From: Heterostelium album PN500
Taxonomy: Eukaryota; Evosea; Eumycetozoa; Acytosteliales; Acytosteliaceae
Length of the DNA stretch: 64,000 nt
NCBI RefSeq assembly: GCF_000004825.1
Contig: NW_008805067.1
Coordinates: 248,001-312,000, forward strand
Reading direction: 5' to 3'
Made by a program: the position numbers and the translations under genes. Below the pieces are notes generated by a model, which had not been told where the DNA came from, made no database searches, and worked only from the letters and a program-made list of their open reading frames with translations. This document shows positions 20,656 to 33,016 of the stretch, piece after piece; positions within the stretch are counted from its first letter, which is position 1; each line of letters opens with the position of its first letter.

Positions 20656-22718
20656 GCAATAATAACGATAGTAATACATCATCGAATATTACAAAAAACA
20701 ACAACAACAACAACAATATTAACAACAGTAATAGTACATCATCATGGAGAAGCTCTTCTATATATGTTGATAGTACAACACCGACAGGTAGTGTCAGTGG
20801 TGGTGTTGTCAATAACGTTGTACCGGGCGGTGGCAAATCATCGTCGATCGTCGATCATCAGCAGCAACACCAACAGCAGCTACACCAACAGCACATCAGA
20901 AACAAGTTGTTTGGAGATCATCGTGTTCGAAGCACCAGTAGAGCATCGCCACTCTCCATGTCGAAAGAGATGAAAACCAAGATATTCGATCAGGAGTCGT
21001 TCATCGGTCGAGACACACCCACTCAATACCTCTCGGAGACTCGTTCGTTCAAGGTGCTCGAAGTAGACCAAAGCGGTCAGCTCATCGATCAAATCATCTT
21101 TAAGAACAACCTATCGATTGAAATGAAACTGCAGGCACGTGATCTTCGAACGATAGACAGTTCATTCCCACCACAGATGCCTGCAATTCTTGCAAGAGAC
21201 AAAGTTTTCATCGTATCGATCGGTGTAAGTAATATCACATTTCTATTGACCAAATGTTAACATATAACAAACTAACAATGATATTATTATTTTAGTTTAT
21301 AAGAGCAATAGTACAACACAATAAAATTATATTCTTTGATCCACAGAATCCATTGATACGAAACGAATTGGTGCCAATCATGAAAGAATATTTGGTCAGT
21401 CAGAATTTGTTTTTCACAGAGACACTGACACTACCGTTTGAATTCAAAGTACTCGAATCTATATTAGTATTTATTGTATGTATATATATATATGTATTGG
21501 ATTTGTATTTATATTTTTGATAATTATTAACAATTTGTTTAAAAAGTGTAAAAAATTAACAGCAGAACACCAAAGAATATGTACATCAATAGCAAAAGAA
21601 TTGGAATCACTCAATGAGAATCCAGAACACAATTTAGAGACACTGTTACTGTATCACAAGAAAGGTTTGAATCAGTTTGAGGTAACATTGAAAGAGATTA
21701 TGGATGCACTAAGCAGACTGTTAGAGTCTGACGAGGATATGGCATTGATGTATCTTTCTTTTAGAAATATTACAGGGTATGTTTTGTTTATGTCTTTTTA
21801 TTAGCTATATTATGATCGATTGACTAATCATATTTCAACAACAATAATAACAGTGGAACAAGAAAGAAAAATCAACATGAAGAATTGGAGATTTTGTTGG
21901 AGAATTATATGAGACAGTTGGAACAGATATCAAATGAAATCAATCAACTTAAAGAAACATTATCATCAACTGAAGAATTCGTTAATTTTCAACTTGATAC
22001 GTATGTTATGTTATGTTATAATATATTGGTTGGTAAGAGATAATTGTTCACTAATGTTTGTTATGTTCGAACGATAAACTGTAGTGCAAGAAATAAGATG
22101 ATGAGAATGAATTTGATGTTGAGTTTGGTCACAATGTCTGCCGGTATGGGTTCGATGGTCACTGGATTCTTTGGTATGAATCTTGTCAATGGATTTGAAC
22201 ATCATCCCTATTCGTTCCTGACGGTGTGTGGCTGTGTGATGGCAGGTGGTTTGACAACGTTTGGATTGATCAAGTACTACTGTCATGTCAATAACATTCT
22301 ACCGTACACCAAGAAGCAAAAGTTCCGCTTTGGAAGCAATGCTGGCAATCAAGCATTCCAAAATCCATTCCAACACGCACATTCCAATCAATTGGCTGGA
22401 ATGAATATCAACCCAATTGGATTGCCAAACAATAACAGTAACAATGCTAATGCTAGTGCTACTGGCGGTGGTGGTGTTGGTATCAACACTTCGAACCTAC
22501 CACACAACGAGAACATCAACGTCGGTTTCAACCATCATCAACTCTCGAGTAACTACGACCCGAACAACAAACTTGGCATTGCCAATCAAATGTATGCTTT
22601 TAACAATAGTCCACAACATCATCATCAATCAACACAACAGCAACAGCAACAGCAACAACAACAACAACAAAGGAAAAATAGATTCTTTGCTATCAGATCA
22701 ATTTTCAAAAAAGATTAA
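20469..22718 (+). CDS. mrs2: MRS2/CorA-type magnesium channel, 5 exons
   Basis: Exons 20469-21224, 21296-21475, 21547-21776, 21854-22000 and 22085-22718 join to 648 aa. Mrs2 proteins let Mg2+ into the mitochondrial matrix. Residues 1-60 are basic, Ser/Gln-rich and acid-poor, fitting a mitochondrial presequence, then Asn runs. RDLRTIDSSFPPQMPAILARDKVFIVSIG is the conserved N-terminal domain start; LPFEFKVLESIL and the long helices (LLESDEDMALMYLS; EELEILLENYMRQLEQISNE) form the stalk. The pore signature GMN is at 468-470, at the end of TM1 (LSLVTMSAGMGSMVTGFFG), followed by TM2 (SFLTVCGCVMAGGLTTFGLI). The tail is Asn/Gln-rich and longer than usual. Functional residues are intact. Confidence 0.93.
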
Positions 22719-23648
22719 ATTATGCAATACAAAATAATCTATTATTAATAAATTAAAAAAAAAAAAAAAGGAAATGTTATATATGTGTATGAATAATTTA
22801 CACATATATTTTACTACTTCCATTCCATTCCATTCCAATTCCTCATTTAGTAACGTATTAATAATACTAATAATTTACACAACTTAACTTGAAGTTTGAG
22901 GGGTGTGTTTGAATTCCAAACGAATTTTTCACGGATTTTCTTCAAAATTTCAATTAATTTTTTAATTTTTTAATTTTTTACCCGTTTTTTATTTAAATCA
23001 TAAAAAATTTTTGAAAATGTATATTTCATTTTTATTTCAGCTAGTTTTCTCACAGAACTTACATAGTTTGTATTGATATCAGAGTTATAGTAAGTAGGCA
23101 GCGTCATCACATATCACTTTAATTTCCATTGATTTTCAATTCTTTCTATTCATTAAATCATTGTTATTTCTTTTATTTCGATCAATTGATCTCTAATAAT
23201 AAAACATCTCTTTTACCAACAGTTATAGTAGTAACTTCATCTTAACACAAGCATCACATCATCATCATCTTAATTAATTAATTAACAAAAAAAAGAAGAA
23301 GAATTCTTCAACAACCAAACCAAATCAATTACAGTAAATCATAAAACCCTCTTCTTTTGATCTAAAAATAAACAATATTTATTTAACAGCAGTTATTTTT
23401 GTGGAATTTTAAACTAAAAAAAATTTGCAATTTTAAGATCTTAATTTTTTTTATTTAAAAAAAATAAATAAGATAATTATAAACTATGTGTACATATTAA
23501 ATTCCAAATTAGCTATTTGCAATATTTTTCAATGTTTCTTGGTGATGATTCTTCTTTAATTTCTTATGATAGATGATGAAGGTGAAGATGAAGATGAAGA
23601 TGATGTTATGGTATGATCATATTTTTATAAAATAAATAAATAAATAAC

Positions 23649-23679
<31 letters not shown>

Positions 23680-23882
23680 GATTAAAAGATATAATCTTTT
23701 TATTTATTATTTGTTTGTTTTTTTTAAATTTAAAACATCAGTCATCTCTTTTTAAATTTTACATCTTAATTTTCCATTTTCTTCCAAAACAAAAAAAAGA
23801 ACAAGAATCATCATATTATATAATATTATTATTTTGGAAAAAACAAATAAACACATAAACTAATTTTATCATTATTATTATT
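22719..23882. other. Long 5' region of the RWP-RK gene
   Basis: AT-rich. It holds a short CATTC pentanucleotide run (about 22818-22837), a 14-codon open frame at 23532-23576 that could be a uORF, and a GA-rich stretch just after it (about 23573-23606). No protein gene is supported. Confidence 0.4.
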
Positions 23883-25082
23883 ATGTCAATAGTCAGTGCA
23901 CCGGATCCTTATTATAGTTATTTGTTGAACCAGTTAAATTTGAGTGGAAAATTCTTCATGTCAAACTCGACTAGCACAACTCCTCAGGACAGCCTGAACA
24001 ATTCAGAGGTCAGGTCCTCTCCATTATTGCCAGATATTCCCGACCATTCGTCGTCAGATACCGACTCCTCTGCTCCAGCATTGAGCAACACCAACAAGAA
24101 AAACATGGGTAATAAAGATGAATTACCAGCCGCTTTGTACATTCCTCAAAACTATCAATTCACACCATACAACAACAATAACAGTGGTGATGCTGCCAAC
24201 GGCAACAGCTCATCATCCTCTTCTCCAAACGGTGGTGGAGGCAGCAGCAGTTCAAACTCACATCATCCACATCCATATCTTCAGAGAGTTGGATTGAGTA
24301 AAGACAGAATACCAGCTCTACTCCAACAATATTTCGAAAACACCAACAACACTACCAACAACAATAGTAACAACAGTAACAACAATTTACCATCTTCACC
24401 AACTAATTCTATCACATCTACCGCCGCCACCGCTGCCAAAGATTCCAGTGATGAACAAGTCCGTGAGGTTACACCCTCCAATATTATCCTGAGGACCAAT
24501 CCACCAGGTACATCACCACTTTCCACCCCACCAATAACCACCACAACTACGACAACAACAACAACTTCCAACAACTCATCACTATTACCAAATGCCAACA
24601 ATATTTTAACAACAACAAACACTATAGGTGATTCACTGATTGCTTTGACTTCACCATTGTACAGCTCCGACAGCAACAGCGGTGCCATTCAACCAACTCA
24701 GAGTATCATAGGCACCAACAGTGGTGACCACCTGATATCAAGTCCATCCAATGCTTTGGCACTGCCCTCGAACGAAGACAACCAAATCCGACCTTCCAAG
24801 AGCTCAAACTACGTTGACATCACCGATTTCCTGAGCTTACCACAAGGTGATGCAGCCAAGAAGCTTGGTATTCCAACATCGACACTCAGCAAACGTTGGA
24901 AAGAAGCTGCACCCGGCCGTAAATGGCCATACCGTCAGATCACCAAGCTCGAGAAGGAAATCTTGACCGTCCTACACAACATCCCAGAGGGTGGTGAGAT
25001 GAGTCTAGCAGTCAAAGAAAACCTCGACAGACTCACCAAGAAGAGACAATCCGAGTTGCGTCCAGTCTACATCAGACTTTAA
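23883..25082 (+). CDS. RWP-RK-like domain transcription factor
   Basis: Single exon, 399 aa. The first 300 residues are Ser/Asn/Thr-rich low complexity. At about 310-360 there is an RWP-RK-type module: ITDFLSLPQGDAAKKLGIPTSTLSKRWKEAAPGRKWPYRQI. The helix-turn-helix part (AAKKLGIPTSTLSKRWK) is followed by KWPYR, a variant of the name-giving RWPxRK. Plant members (NIN, NLP, RKD) are DNA-binding regulators, and dictyostelids are among the few non-plant lineages known to have the family. After the domain, a helical region (ITKLEKEILTVLHNI) may aid dimerisation. Role and targets are unknown. Confidence 0.88.
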   Translation: MSIVSAPDPYYSYLLNQLNLSGKFFMSNSTSTTPQDSLNNSEVRSSPLLPDIPDHSSSDTDSSAPALSNTNKKNMGNKDELPAALYIPQNYQFTPYNNNNSGDAANGNSSSSSSPNGGGGSSSSNSHHPHPYLQRVGLSKDRIPALLQQYFENTNNTTNNNSNNSNNNLPSSPTNSITSTAATAAKDSSDEQVREVTPSNIILRTNPPGTSPLSTPPITTTTTTTTTTSNNSSLLPNANNILTTTNTIGDSLIALTSPLYSSDSNSGAIQPTQSIIGTNSGDHLISSPSNALALPSNEDNQIRPSKSSNYVDITDFLSLPQGDAAKKLGIPTSTLSKRWKEAAPGRKWPYRQITKLEKEILTVLHNIPEGGEMSLAVKENLDRLTKKRQSELRPVYIRL

Positions 25083-26731
25083 AAAACAAAAGCAAAGACA
25101 AACTTCAACTACTCATCAACTAAATCACAAACTGTCAACTTTCCTTTCCTTCTTTCACCTACTTCCCTCTCCATTACTTTTTAAGCACACACACAACATA
25201 TAGAAAGTAATCATTTATAATTTTATTATTATTATTATTATTATTTAATTTTGTTGTTTTATAATTTAATATATCAAACCAACCATACACCTTTACTATT
25301 TTTTTTGTTAAAGGCAATAACAACAACACAATAATAATAATTATTTAAAAAAGAGAGGGAATCTAGACTAACCACTACAGCTCTTTGATTATTAGAGGTT
25401 CACGAAAATTAATAATAATAACAACAATATTGATACGATTATCATATCAATAGTTATCTATAACTTGTTCACTCTAAAGAATCAAAATCATGACGAACTA
25501 ACTGCATGTGCAGTAATAACCTCAACCACCAACCATCTAAACTTACCAATTAATAGCATGTTTAAAATATTAATAAATAATTATTAATCTCAAAAATCAT
25601 AAGCTTAATCTGATTTAATTGAATAAATAACTTTCCCCCATTTCAATGAACTAAATTTTATTATGAAAAAAAAAAAAAAAGTGTGTGTCGTTTATTTATT
25701 TGAAAAACCCATGTTTTGTTTATTTTTGTCATATTAAGTTTAATTAGTTTAAAAAAAGTAAACTATTCAATTGTTTACTCTTTTCTTTATATTTCATTTT
25801 ACAAAAAACTACATTATTTATTACTTAACAAAAAACAAATATTAACATTAAGTTAATCTATAAAAATTTGATTTTAGATTTGTAGAGAGAGCAAAAATTT
25901 GTTGGAAATAAAAAATAAAATAAAGTAAAGTATTGTATTTAATACCAATAATAGTTATAAAAAGGATCTACAATTATCAAAATAATAATAATAAATGTTT
26001 TTATTATTTAAAATTAAAAACTCTCTATACAACTTGTATTTTTAAAAATTAAATTATAAATTCCAATTAGTATGTAAACGTAATAAGAATTTTTCCAAAT
26101 TGGAATGGTAACAAAACGGTTGACACCTCACTCTATATAGTGTCTACCTTAAATGTCTTTTAACTTCATTTTTTTAGTATTAATATATATTTTTCTGTTT
26201 TTTTAATTTTCATTTTTAATATTTTTTTTTTTTTTTTTTAGTTAACCACACATATGATATATATATATTTACCTACCTATCTATCTTACAATTGCATTTT
26301 TATATAAAGTTTTGACGTCACTTTGGTGGTGAGTAAATGAATTATCAAACAACATTCCACTTCTTTTTGTCAAACAACACCAATCCTTTTATTTTTGTGT
26401 TAACATAGAATTTGTTAAATAAAAATTGCAATAACATTAAGATAGTACAAAATTATAATTATATTTTATAATTACTCATATTGTTGACAGTCAGACTAAT
26501 AAATAAACAGCTGTTCAATTTTCATTTAAAATAATTAAAAACCACCAAAAAATAAAAGATCATTTATTTAGTTATATTAATATTTTTATTAATTTGTATA
26601 TAATAAAAAAAACAATTTTTAATATAGGCTACTTTTACTAATTTATATTTAGATCATTATTTATTTATTTATTTATTATTTATTTATTTATTATATAATA
26701 GATTGAATATAAAGATTTTCCTATTAAAAAA
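25083..26731. other. Long intergenic region with a CRE-like palindrome
   Basis: 3' flank of the RWP-RK gene and promoter of the ArfGAP gene. AT-rich, with a T run at 26222-26240. The octamer TGACGTCA (26313-26320), a perfect bZIP/CRE core, lies about 410 bp upstream of the ArfGAP start. No gene seen. Confidence 0.45.
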
Positions 26732-29183
26732 ATGATGGAAAAATCAAAAAATGAGACAATTCTCTGGGATTTGAGAGAATTGGAGGAAAATAATAAATGT
26801 GCAGATTGTACAGATAGTGTATGTAACTAATTTAGATTTCAATAGCAAGATAAGGTTTAATTTCTAATTGAGTTTTCAAATTTTTTTAGTTTCCTAGATT
26901 TTTGAATACTAGTTTAGGTACTTTCGTTTGTTCAGTTTGTGGTGCAGTACAGTATGTAGAGAAAAACAAAAAAAATTATGAAAAAACAGATTCTAATTTA
27001 ATCATTATTGTTTAATTTACTTTTAAAGTCGAGAATTAGGTCATAGAGTAAAGAGTTTAGCTTCAGATAAGTTCAATGACGAAGAGATTGAAAAGTTAAA
27101 GAATATTGGTAATAAGAAAGCACAAGATATATGGTTGTCGAAATGGACAGAGAAAGAGTTTCCTACACCGTTGCCCTCCGATGAGAAGAAGGTTCGTGAG
27201 TTTATAAAGCTAAAGTATGTCGAAAAGAAGTGGGCTGCACTCGAACAGCTTACTCCTTCAAAGCTAAAGTCACCAGTAAACAAGAACAACTCTGTCAAAG
27301 TTCCACCTTCACCCGCCAACATTGAGAATGTCACCTCACCACAACAGCAACAACAACAACATGCTCAAACAGTTACATCTCCCAACGAAAGAAAATCAAA
27401 TTTAGATTCACGTAAATCAATCTCCAAGGAATTTGAGAATCTTTCTTTGTCGTCCGATAGTAATAATAATTTAAACAACAGTACAGCATCGATTGCCTCA
27501 ATGTATGAGAATGGAAATGCTTCAAAGTATGCACCGTTGCCATCGAGAAACACTGGAAACACCAGTTCGGTTGATAGCAATGGTAAGCCGTTCAATCCAT
27601 TCCGTGAGGAGAATAAATACTTTACTGAGAAGAAAGAGACGTTCCCTCCATTCTCCAAGGAACCATACGATCAACACACCTATCTCAAAGAGAAGTCTTC
27701 ATTCTATCAAAAGGTAAAGTTGGATCAACCAAGACCAAGAACACCTCCTACTCATGCACAATCGACAAATAACCTAAGCAACTTGAACTATAGTAAACCA
27801 AATCCAATGCAATCTTCAGTTACACAATCACAACCACAACCAATTGCCCAAACACTCATGATTACAGGCAGCGCGCAACCTCCAATTGTTAATAATACAT
27901 TCAATCCATTTGTAGATCAATCACTCAACCAACAACCTAATTTACTAACTCAACAACAACAATCGGGTATGATGAACTCCAACCCACAACTAATGAGTGG
28001 AAATCAACAAAATATGATGTATAGTCAACAACCACAACTACAGCAGCAACAACAACAACCAATGCAACAACAGACAGGTATGTTAGCATTGCCTGCTCCA
28101 CAACAATCATCTTTGTTTGGTGATCTGTTGCCATCTGGATATCAACAACCACAGCAACAACAACCATTGGCACTTCCAGCTCCATTCCAACCTCCATATC
28201 AACAACAACAACAATCATTCCAACCCCAACAATATCAACAGCAACAACAATTCAAACCACAACAATCATTCCAACAAAATAATATGATGATGCAACAGCA
28301 GCAACAACCACATCAAGAACCATTACCATTGGATGAACTGTTTGGTTTGAAATCTGTTAATCCAGAACCAGTATTCCCAAGTAGTGAAATGTCATTTGAG
28401 AATGGAAATCAATTGGATTACGATGAGGATCAAAATAGAGCTTGGAGGGATATTGAAGACAAGAAGAGACAGTATCTCAAAGATCATGAGATAGCACTTA
28501 AATTACAAAATGAACTGAATAGTCGTCCACAAACACCACCAGCCGGCTTGACAAGAGAGAGAAGCAAGACGGAGCCACCTCCACCTCTTCGTAGCTCGGC
28601 AAGCTCAGGATTGCGTTCAAGCCAGAACAGCACCTCCACACATCGTAATCGTTCTCGTTCAAGCTCAATGGAGTCTTCACAGCCATCGGCATCGTACCAC
28701 AAGAATACTACGACTCATCCACTCCACTCGTCGACCTACCAGACCGACAGCTATGACTACCGTGCTCACGATATCGTAGCATCGTCAAGATACAATAGAA
28801 ATCAACAACAAGCCAACAACAACAATCAACAACAACAACAACAACAATATCTAGAGGATGTCCCAAGAGATTACAACAATATTCAGTCACCAAGACATTC
28901 TACCAACCAAATGGTAGTCTACAACTCTGATAGCAATGCACACGCTGTCGAATGCGATGCCTGTGGCACCAAAACATCATTCGATGCGCTGACACACCAC
29001 AAAAACACAGATTGTCTGTTCCGTCCAATGAAATGTACCTATTGCAACAAACTCATCAAATACATCCAATACAATGATCATCAAGATCTCTGTCAAACCA
29101 AACTATTCACCTGTGGAGTATGTGGTAGATCCGTACCAGGTAGAGATATGCCATATCACATGTCTTCATTCCATAACAGATAA
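26732..29183 (+). CDS. ArfGAP protein with C-terminal TRAF-like zinc fingers, 3 exons
   Basis: Exons 26732-26818, 26890-26951 and 27029-29183 join to 767 aa. The ArfGAP zinc finger is C23-x2-C26-x16-C43-x2-C46, and the arginine finger is Arg51 in HRELG, so GTPase activation of Arf is expected. The domain continues through IGNKKAQDIWLSKW. The middle is Gln/Asn-rich with two NPF motifs (FNPFREEN, FNPFVDQ), which bind EH domains in endocytic proteins. The last 80 residues hold Cys/His pairs (ECDACGTKTSFDALTHH, CTYCNKLIKYIQYNDH, CGVCGRSVPGRDMPYH) resembling TRAF-type zinc fingers. Likely a trafficking regulator; the pairing of ArfGAP with TRAF-like fingers is unusual to me. Confidence 0.9.
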
Positions 29184-29777
29184 TTAAATCCAAATAATAA
29201 TAAAATAATAAAATAAAATAAACATTAATAAAAATATAAAAAGTAAATTATTAAAACAAATAAGAAATAAAAAAAACATTTAAATATAATTAAAAATAGA
29301 TAAGATAAGATAATTATAAAAAGAAAAAGTGATTAAACAATTAATTATTGATTATTGTTGTCATTCCTCACAACCATCTACTTTGAAAACTCATAATCCA
29401 AAGATTAATTTTTCTCCCAAAAACTGGAGAACAAATTTTATTTTTTAATTTATTTTTATTGTTTTTTTTTTAATAATTTCAACTTTTTTTTAAAAAATTG
29501 GTTTTATTTTTATTATTATTATTATTATAATTTAATACCTTTTCTTTTTGTTGTTATATTATTAGTTAATTAGGTTGTTCAATCAAATAAATCTAATTTA
29601 TAGTTTGTTATAATTAAATAATTTATTTATCTTTAATTTTAGATTTTTAGATTATTTTTGTTTTTTTTTTTATTTATATAAACATAAACCTTAATAATTA
29701 TAAATACTTTTATAATTAATAAGTAATAGTAAAATAAAAGTATATATCATATAAACACACAAGACCAACAGTAGAAA
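29184..29777. other. Intergenic region
   Basis: AT-rich spacer before vps32 with many T runs. Nothing recognisable. Confidence 0.45.
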
Positions 29778-30657
29778 ATGAGGTTATTCGGTAAGCCAAA
29801 GGTCAACCCAAATCAGACTCAAGAGACTATCGCAAGGTTGAGACAAACCATTGAGATGCTCGAGAAGAGACAAAAGTTTTTACAAGAGAAAGCCGATAGA
29901 AAAGAAGAAGAAGCTAAATTAATGGTTTCTAAAAAGAAAAAGAGAGGTATGTTGTTGATTAAAGAGATCTTGATCGATGACGATGATGATGAAATGATAA
30001 TATCAATCGTTAGTTTAGTTTTAGTTTAGTCTAGTCAGTTTATTAACATTTGTTTTATTATTGTTGTTGTTGGTGTTGATCAATTATTATAGAGGCTTTG
30101 TTATGTTTGAAACAGAGAAATACATATCAAACAGAAGTTAATAAATTGCAAGGTACATTCGATACACTGTCGACACAGATTTTCGCGTTGGAGAATGCCA
30201 AGATGAACGAAGAGATCTTGAACTCGATGAGAAGCGGTGCTCAACACTTGAAGTCGCTACAGAACAATCTTACTGTGGACAAGGTCGACGACATCCTCGA
30301 AGAGATTCAAACTCAGATGGAGGTACATCAAGAGATCTCCAACGCCATCTCACAACCACTCGGAAACCAACTCGAAGACGAAGACGAACTATTGAGAGAG
30401 TTGGCCGAACTCGAACAAGAAGATCTCGATGCTCAATTACTTAAAGTCAATTCTCCACCAACCAAAGAACCACAAATTAAATGTAACTATATACAATTCA
30501 AATTTAATCATTCTCAATTATATTTAAAAAACAAGTAACTAACTAACTATTATCATTATTTATTTCAGTCCCTGAAGTTGCATCTAAAACCAAAGTGGAA
30601 GTTTCATCAAAAGAAGAAGACGAGTACAGAGCTTTGGAAGAGAGTTTAGCAATGTAA
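29778..30657 (+). CDS. vps32: ESCRT-III subunit Vps32/Snf7/CHMP4, 3 exons
   Basis: Exons 29778-29946, 30093-30482 and 30569-30657 join to 215 aa. Snf7 polymerises into membrane-remodelling spirals for multivesicular body formation, cytokinesis and membrane repair. The basic helix 1 (TIARLRQTIEMLEKRQKFLQ), helix 2 (KKREALLCLKQRNTYQTEV), the acidic autoinhibitory C-terminal half (DEDELLRELAELEQEDLD) and a final amphipathic helix (EEDEYRALEESLAM), where CHMP4 proteins bind Bro1/ALIX, are all present. Size matches the family. Soluble in the cytosol, recruited to endosomes. Confidence 0.94.
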
Positions 30658-31282
30658 AATTGGTAGAAAATCTATCTTAAATATTCTGCATCTTTTTTTT
30701 TTCTTTTTTTATTTTTTTAAAAAATTGCCATCAACGTATCAACATATATAAACAACACAGCCATCAAATCAATCAATTCATTTTGTTAATTAATTTTGAT
30801 AACTAAACTAATGTAAATTAAACAATAACAAACGACAATACTTTTTCAAAAAAAAAAACAAAAATAGTATCTTTAATTTATCTTATTTTTTTTTAATTTC
30901 CTTTCATAAAAGTTACTTATTTTTGAGTTCTCAACTGGTCAATATATATATTACTTTTATAATAATAGTATTATAGATAACTTATAAAAATAAAATCAAA
31001 CTATTTATTTAATTATTTGTAAACAGATCATTTAAAGTTTATTTTTGATTAGATTAGAATCAACAAACAAGACTTGTTTTATCGGTCATGATTAGATTTT
31101 TTTATGTACACTCCACAAATCACTCAGACGATTGTTTCTTTGAAGATACTGATTGGTACAACACCTAAACTTTTATGGAGATGATTCCTTTTATTCGAAT
31201 ACTGACTGGTTTTTATTGGGTGTTTGGCTAAAAATAATAAATTGATTTGATTTGAATTTAATATTTATTTAATATTGTTTAT
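30658..31282. other. Intergenic region between convergent genes
   Basis: 3' flanks of vps32 and SDR copy B. The last 60 bp next to the SDR stop (about 31220-31282) match, inverted, the 3' flank of SDR copy A. Otherwise nothing seen. Confidence 0.5.
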
Positions 31283-32267
31283 TTAATGTTGTTGTTGGGC
31301 TGGTGGTTCAACATAATCATCACGATCGGTCTTAGTAGCATATTTTTCCCATTTATCTAGATCAGCAGTATATTTATCGAGTTTAGCTCTGATCAATGGA
31401 TATCCATCTGGACCAACAAAGATGTGATTGGTTGTGTTATCTTTCTCTTCGTACGCTCTGATGAGAATATCTAATAGTTTGGCGCAATCACCTCTTTGAT
31501 TACCATTGATATCATTAGCATGAGTATCAACAACACCATGTACATGAGCATAACTATCTATTCTCTTTTCTGTTTTTTGATATGATCCAGACTATATTTA
31601 TTAATATATCATAATTATATAGATTAGTTAAAACAAAATCTGAAGAATAAAGATAATGAACTTATTCACTACTTACAGTTAAGAATTCAGTTTTGAAATA
31701 ACCTGGATTGATTCCAGTGACGTTGATTCCAAATGGTTTGACTTCCAAGGCGTATGCTTCGGTCAATCCATCGAGAGCAAACTTAGTAGCGTTGTATACA
31801 CCGAAACCTGGGAATCCAAGCATTGAGGCAACTGAAGAGATGTTGAAAACATGTCCACTTCCTTGGTTTCTGAGGATTGGTGTAACATAACGAAGTACAT
31901 TGAACACACCGAATACATTGATATCAAAGTTCTTACGGATTTCCTCATCAGAGTTCTCTTCGACGGCACCAGCCACAGCATAACCAGCATTATTTACAAC
32001 GACATCGATACGTCCGAATTTGGAAAGTACCTCTTCAAACGATGCCTTTACACTGGCTTCATTGGCCAACTCTACTTTGACAGCCAAGAAATTTTCTGAA
32101 TTTCCAACAGAACCAACGGCATCAATCAGTTGTTGTTTATCTCTTGAGGTTCCAACAACTTTGAAACCATATTCCAAGAGTTTCTTGACAAAGATCAACC
32201 CCATTCCTTTCGAGGCACCAGTGATATACCATACTTTATCAGTTGACTTAATTTCTACACTTGACAT
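31283..32267 (-). CDS. Short-chain dehydrogenase/reductase, copy B, 2 exons
   Basis: Exons 32267-31677 and 31591-31283 join in phase 0 to 299 aa. Near-identical paralogue of the SDR at 16220-17217, in opposite orientation about 14 kb away. It keeps TGASKGMG, NNAG, NISSV and the YNATK catalytic pair (about Tyr158, Lys162), PGYFKTEF, and the intron at the same codon. The N-terminus is five residues shorter, and the C-terminal region (DRDDYVEPP...) varies slightly. Same enzyme class, unknown substrate. Promoter and 3' flank are also partly conserved with copy A, pointing to a recent segmental duplication. Confidence 0.93.
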
Positions 32268-33016
32268 TTTTAATAATATATATTTACAATAAAGATAAAT
32301 AAAGAGATAATAATAATTCTATAATTTGTTTAGTTTTGTTTGTTTTGATTTAATAATTTGAATGATATGGTAATTGATTGATCAATCCATCTTATTTATA
32401 GGAATCGAAAATAAGTATAAATATCTTATGTTTCGTGTCATTTTCTCGATTTAATATATTGAGTATATGGTAAGTCGGTATAGATGGGGGTTACATCGAT
32501 TCTTTAATTCATTAAAGGCAATATCGCAATAATAATGATTAGTTCTTTAACAAAAAATATTCGTCCACCTTTTTTGTCAAGTTTAAAGAGGGGGTTAATA
32601 GAATCAAAAGAACATTGAAAAATTTCGATTCACAGTTTTTTTTTGACAGACAATTAATTAATTGCACTTAAAAATAAAAAAAAAATTTTTTAATTAACTT
32701 TGGTAATAATTACGACTATTAGGATATATTCATTTTTTTTATTATTGTTATTTTTGAAGTTCAGTTCATTGGAAACTTTTAGATAATTTAGATATGACAT
32801 GTTTTCTTTTTTTTTTTTTTTTGATATTATTAATTGTTTGGTTTGCATTTCCCTGGTAATAATATAAAACATTTATATTTGGTTCTAGCGAGCTTTGCTG
32901 AATGATTTTTTTCAAAAATGCATTGCAATCTTTTAAATTTTTTGTTGAATAATTTTTATTTTACAAGTTTGTTATAAACTAGATTATATTTATTTATTGT
33001 TAAAATTAAATAAAAG
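32268..33016. other. Divergent promoter region, SDR copy B / GNAT
   Basis: AT-rich. 32345-32425 (inverted) matches the promoter of SDR copy A, and the block GATGTTCTTTTGATTCT followed by a C5 run recurs at about 32590-32615 on the minus strand with one base changed. No gene seen. Confidence 0.5.
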
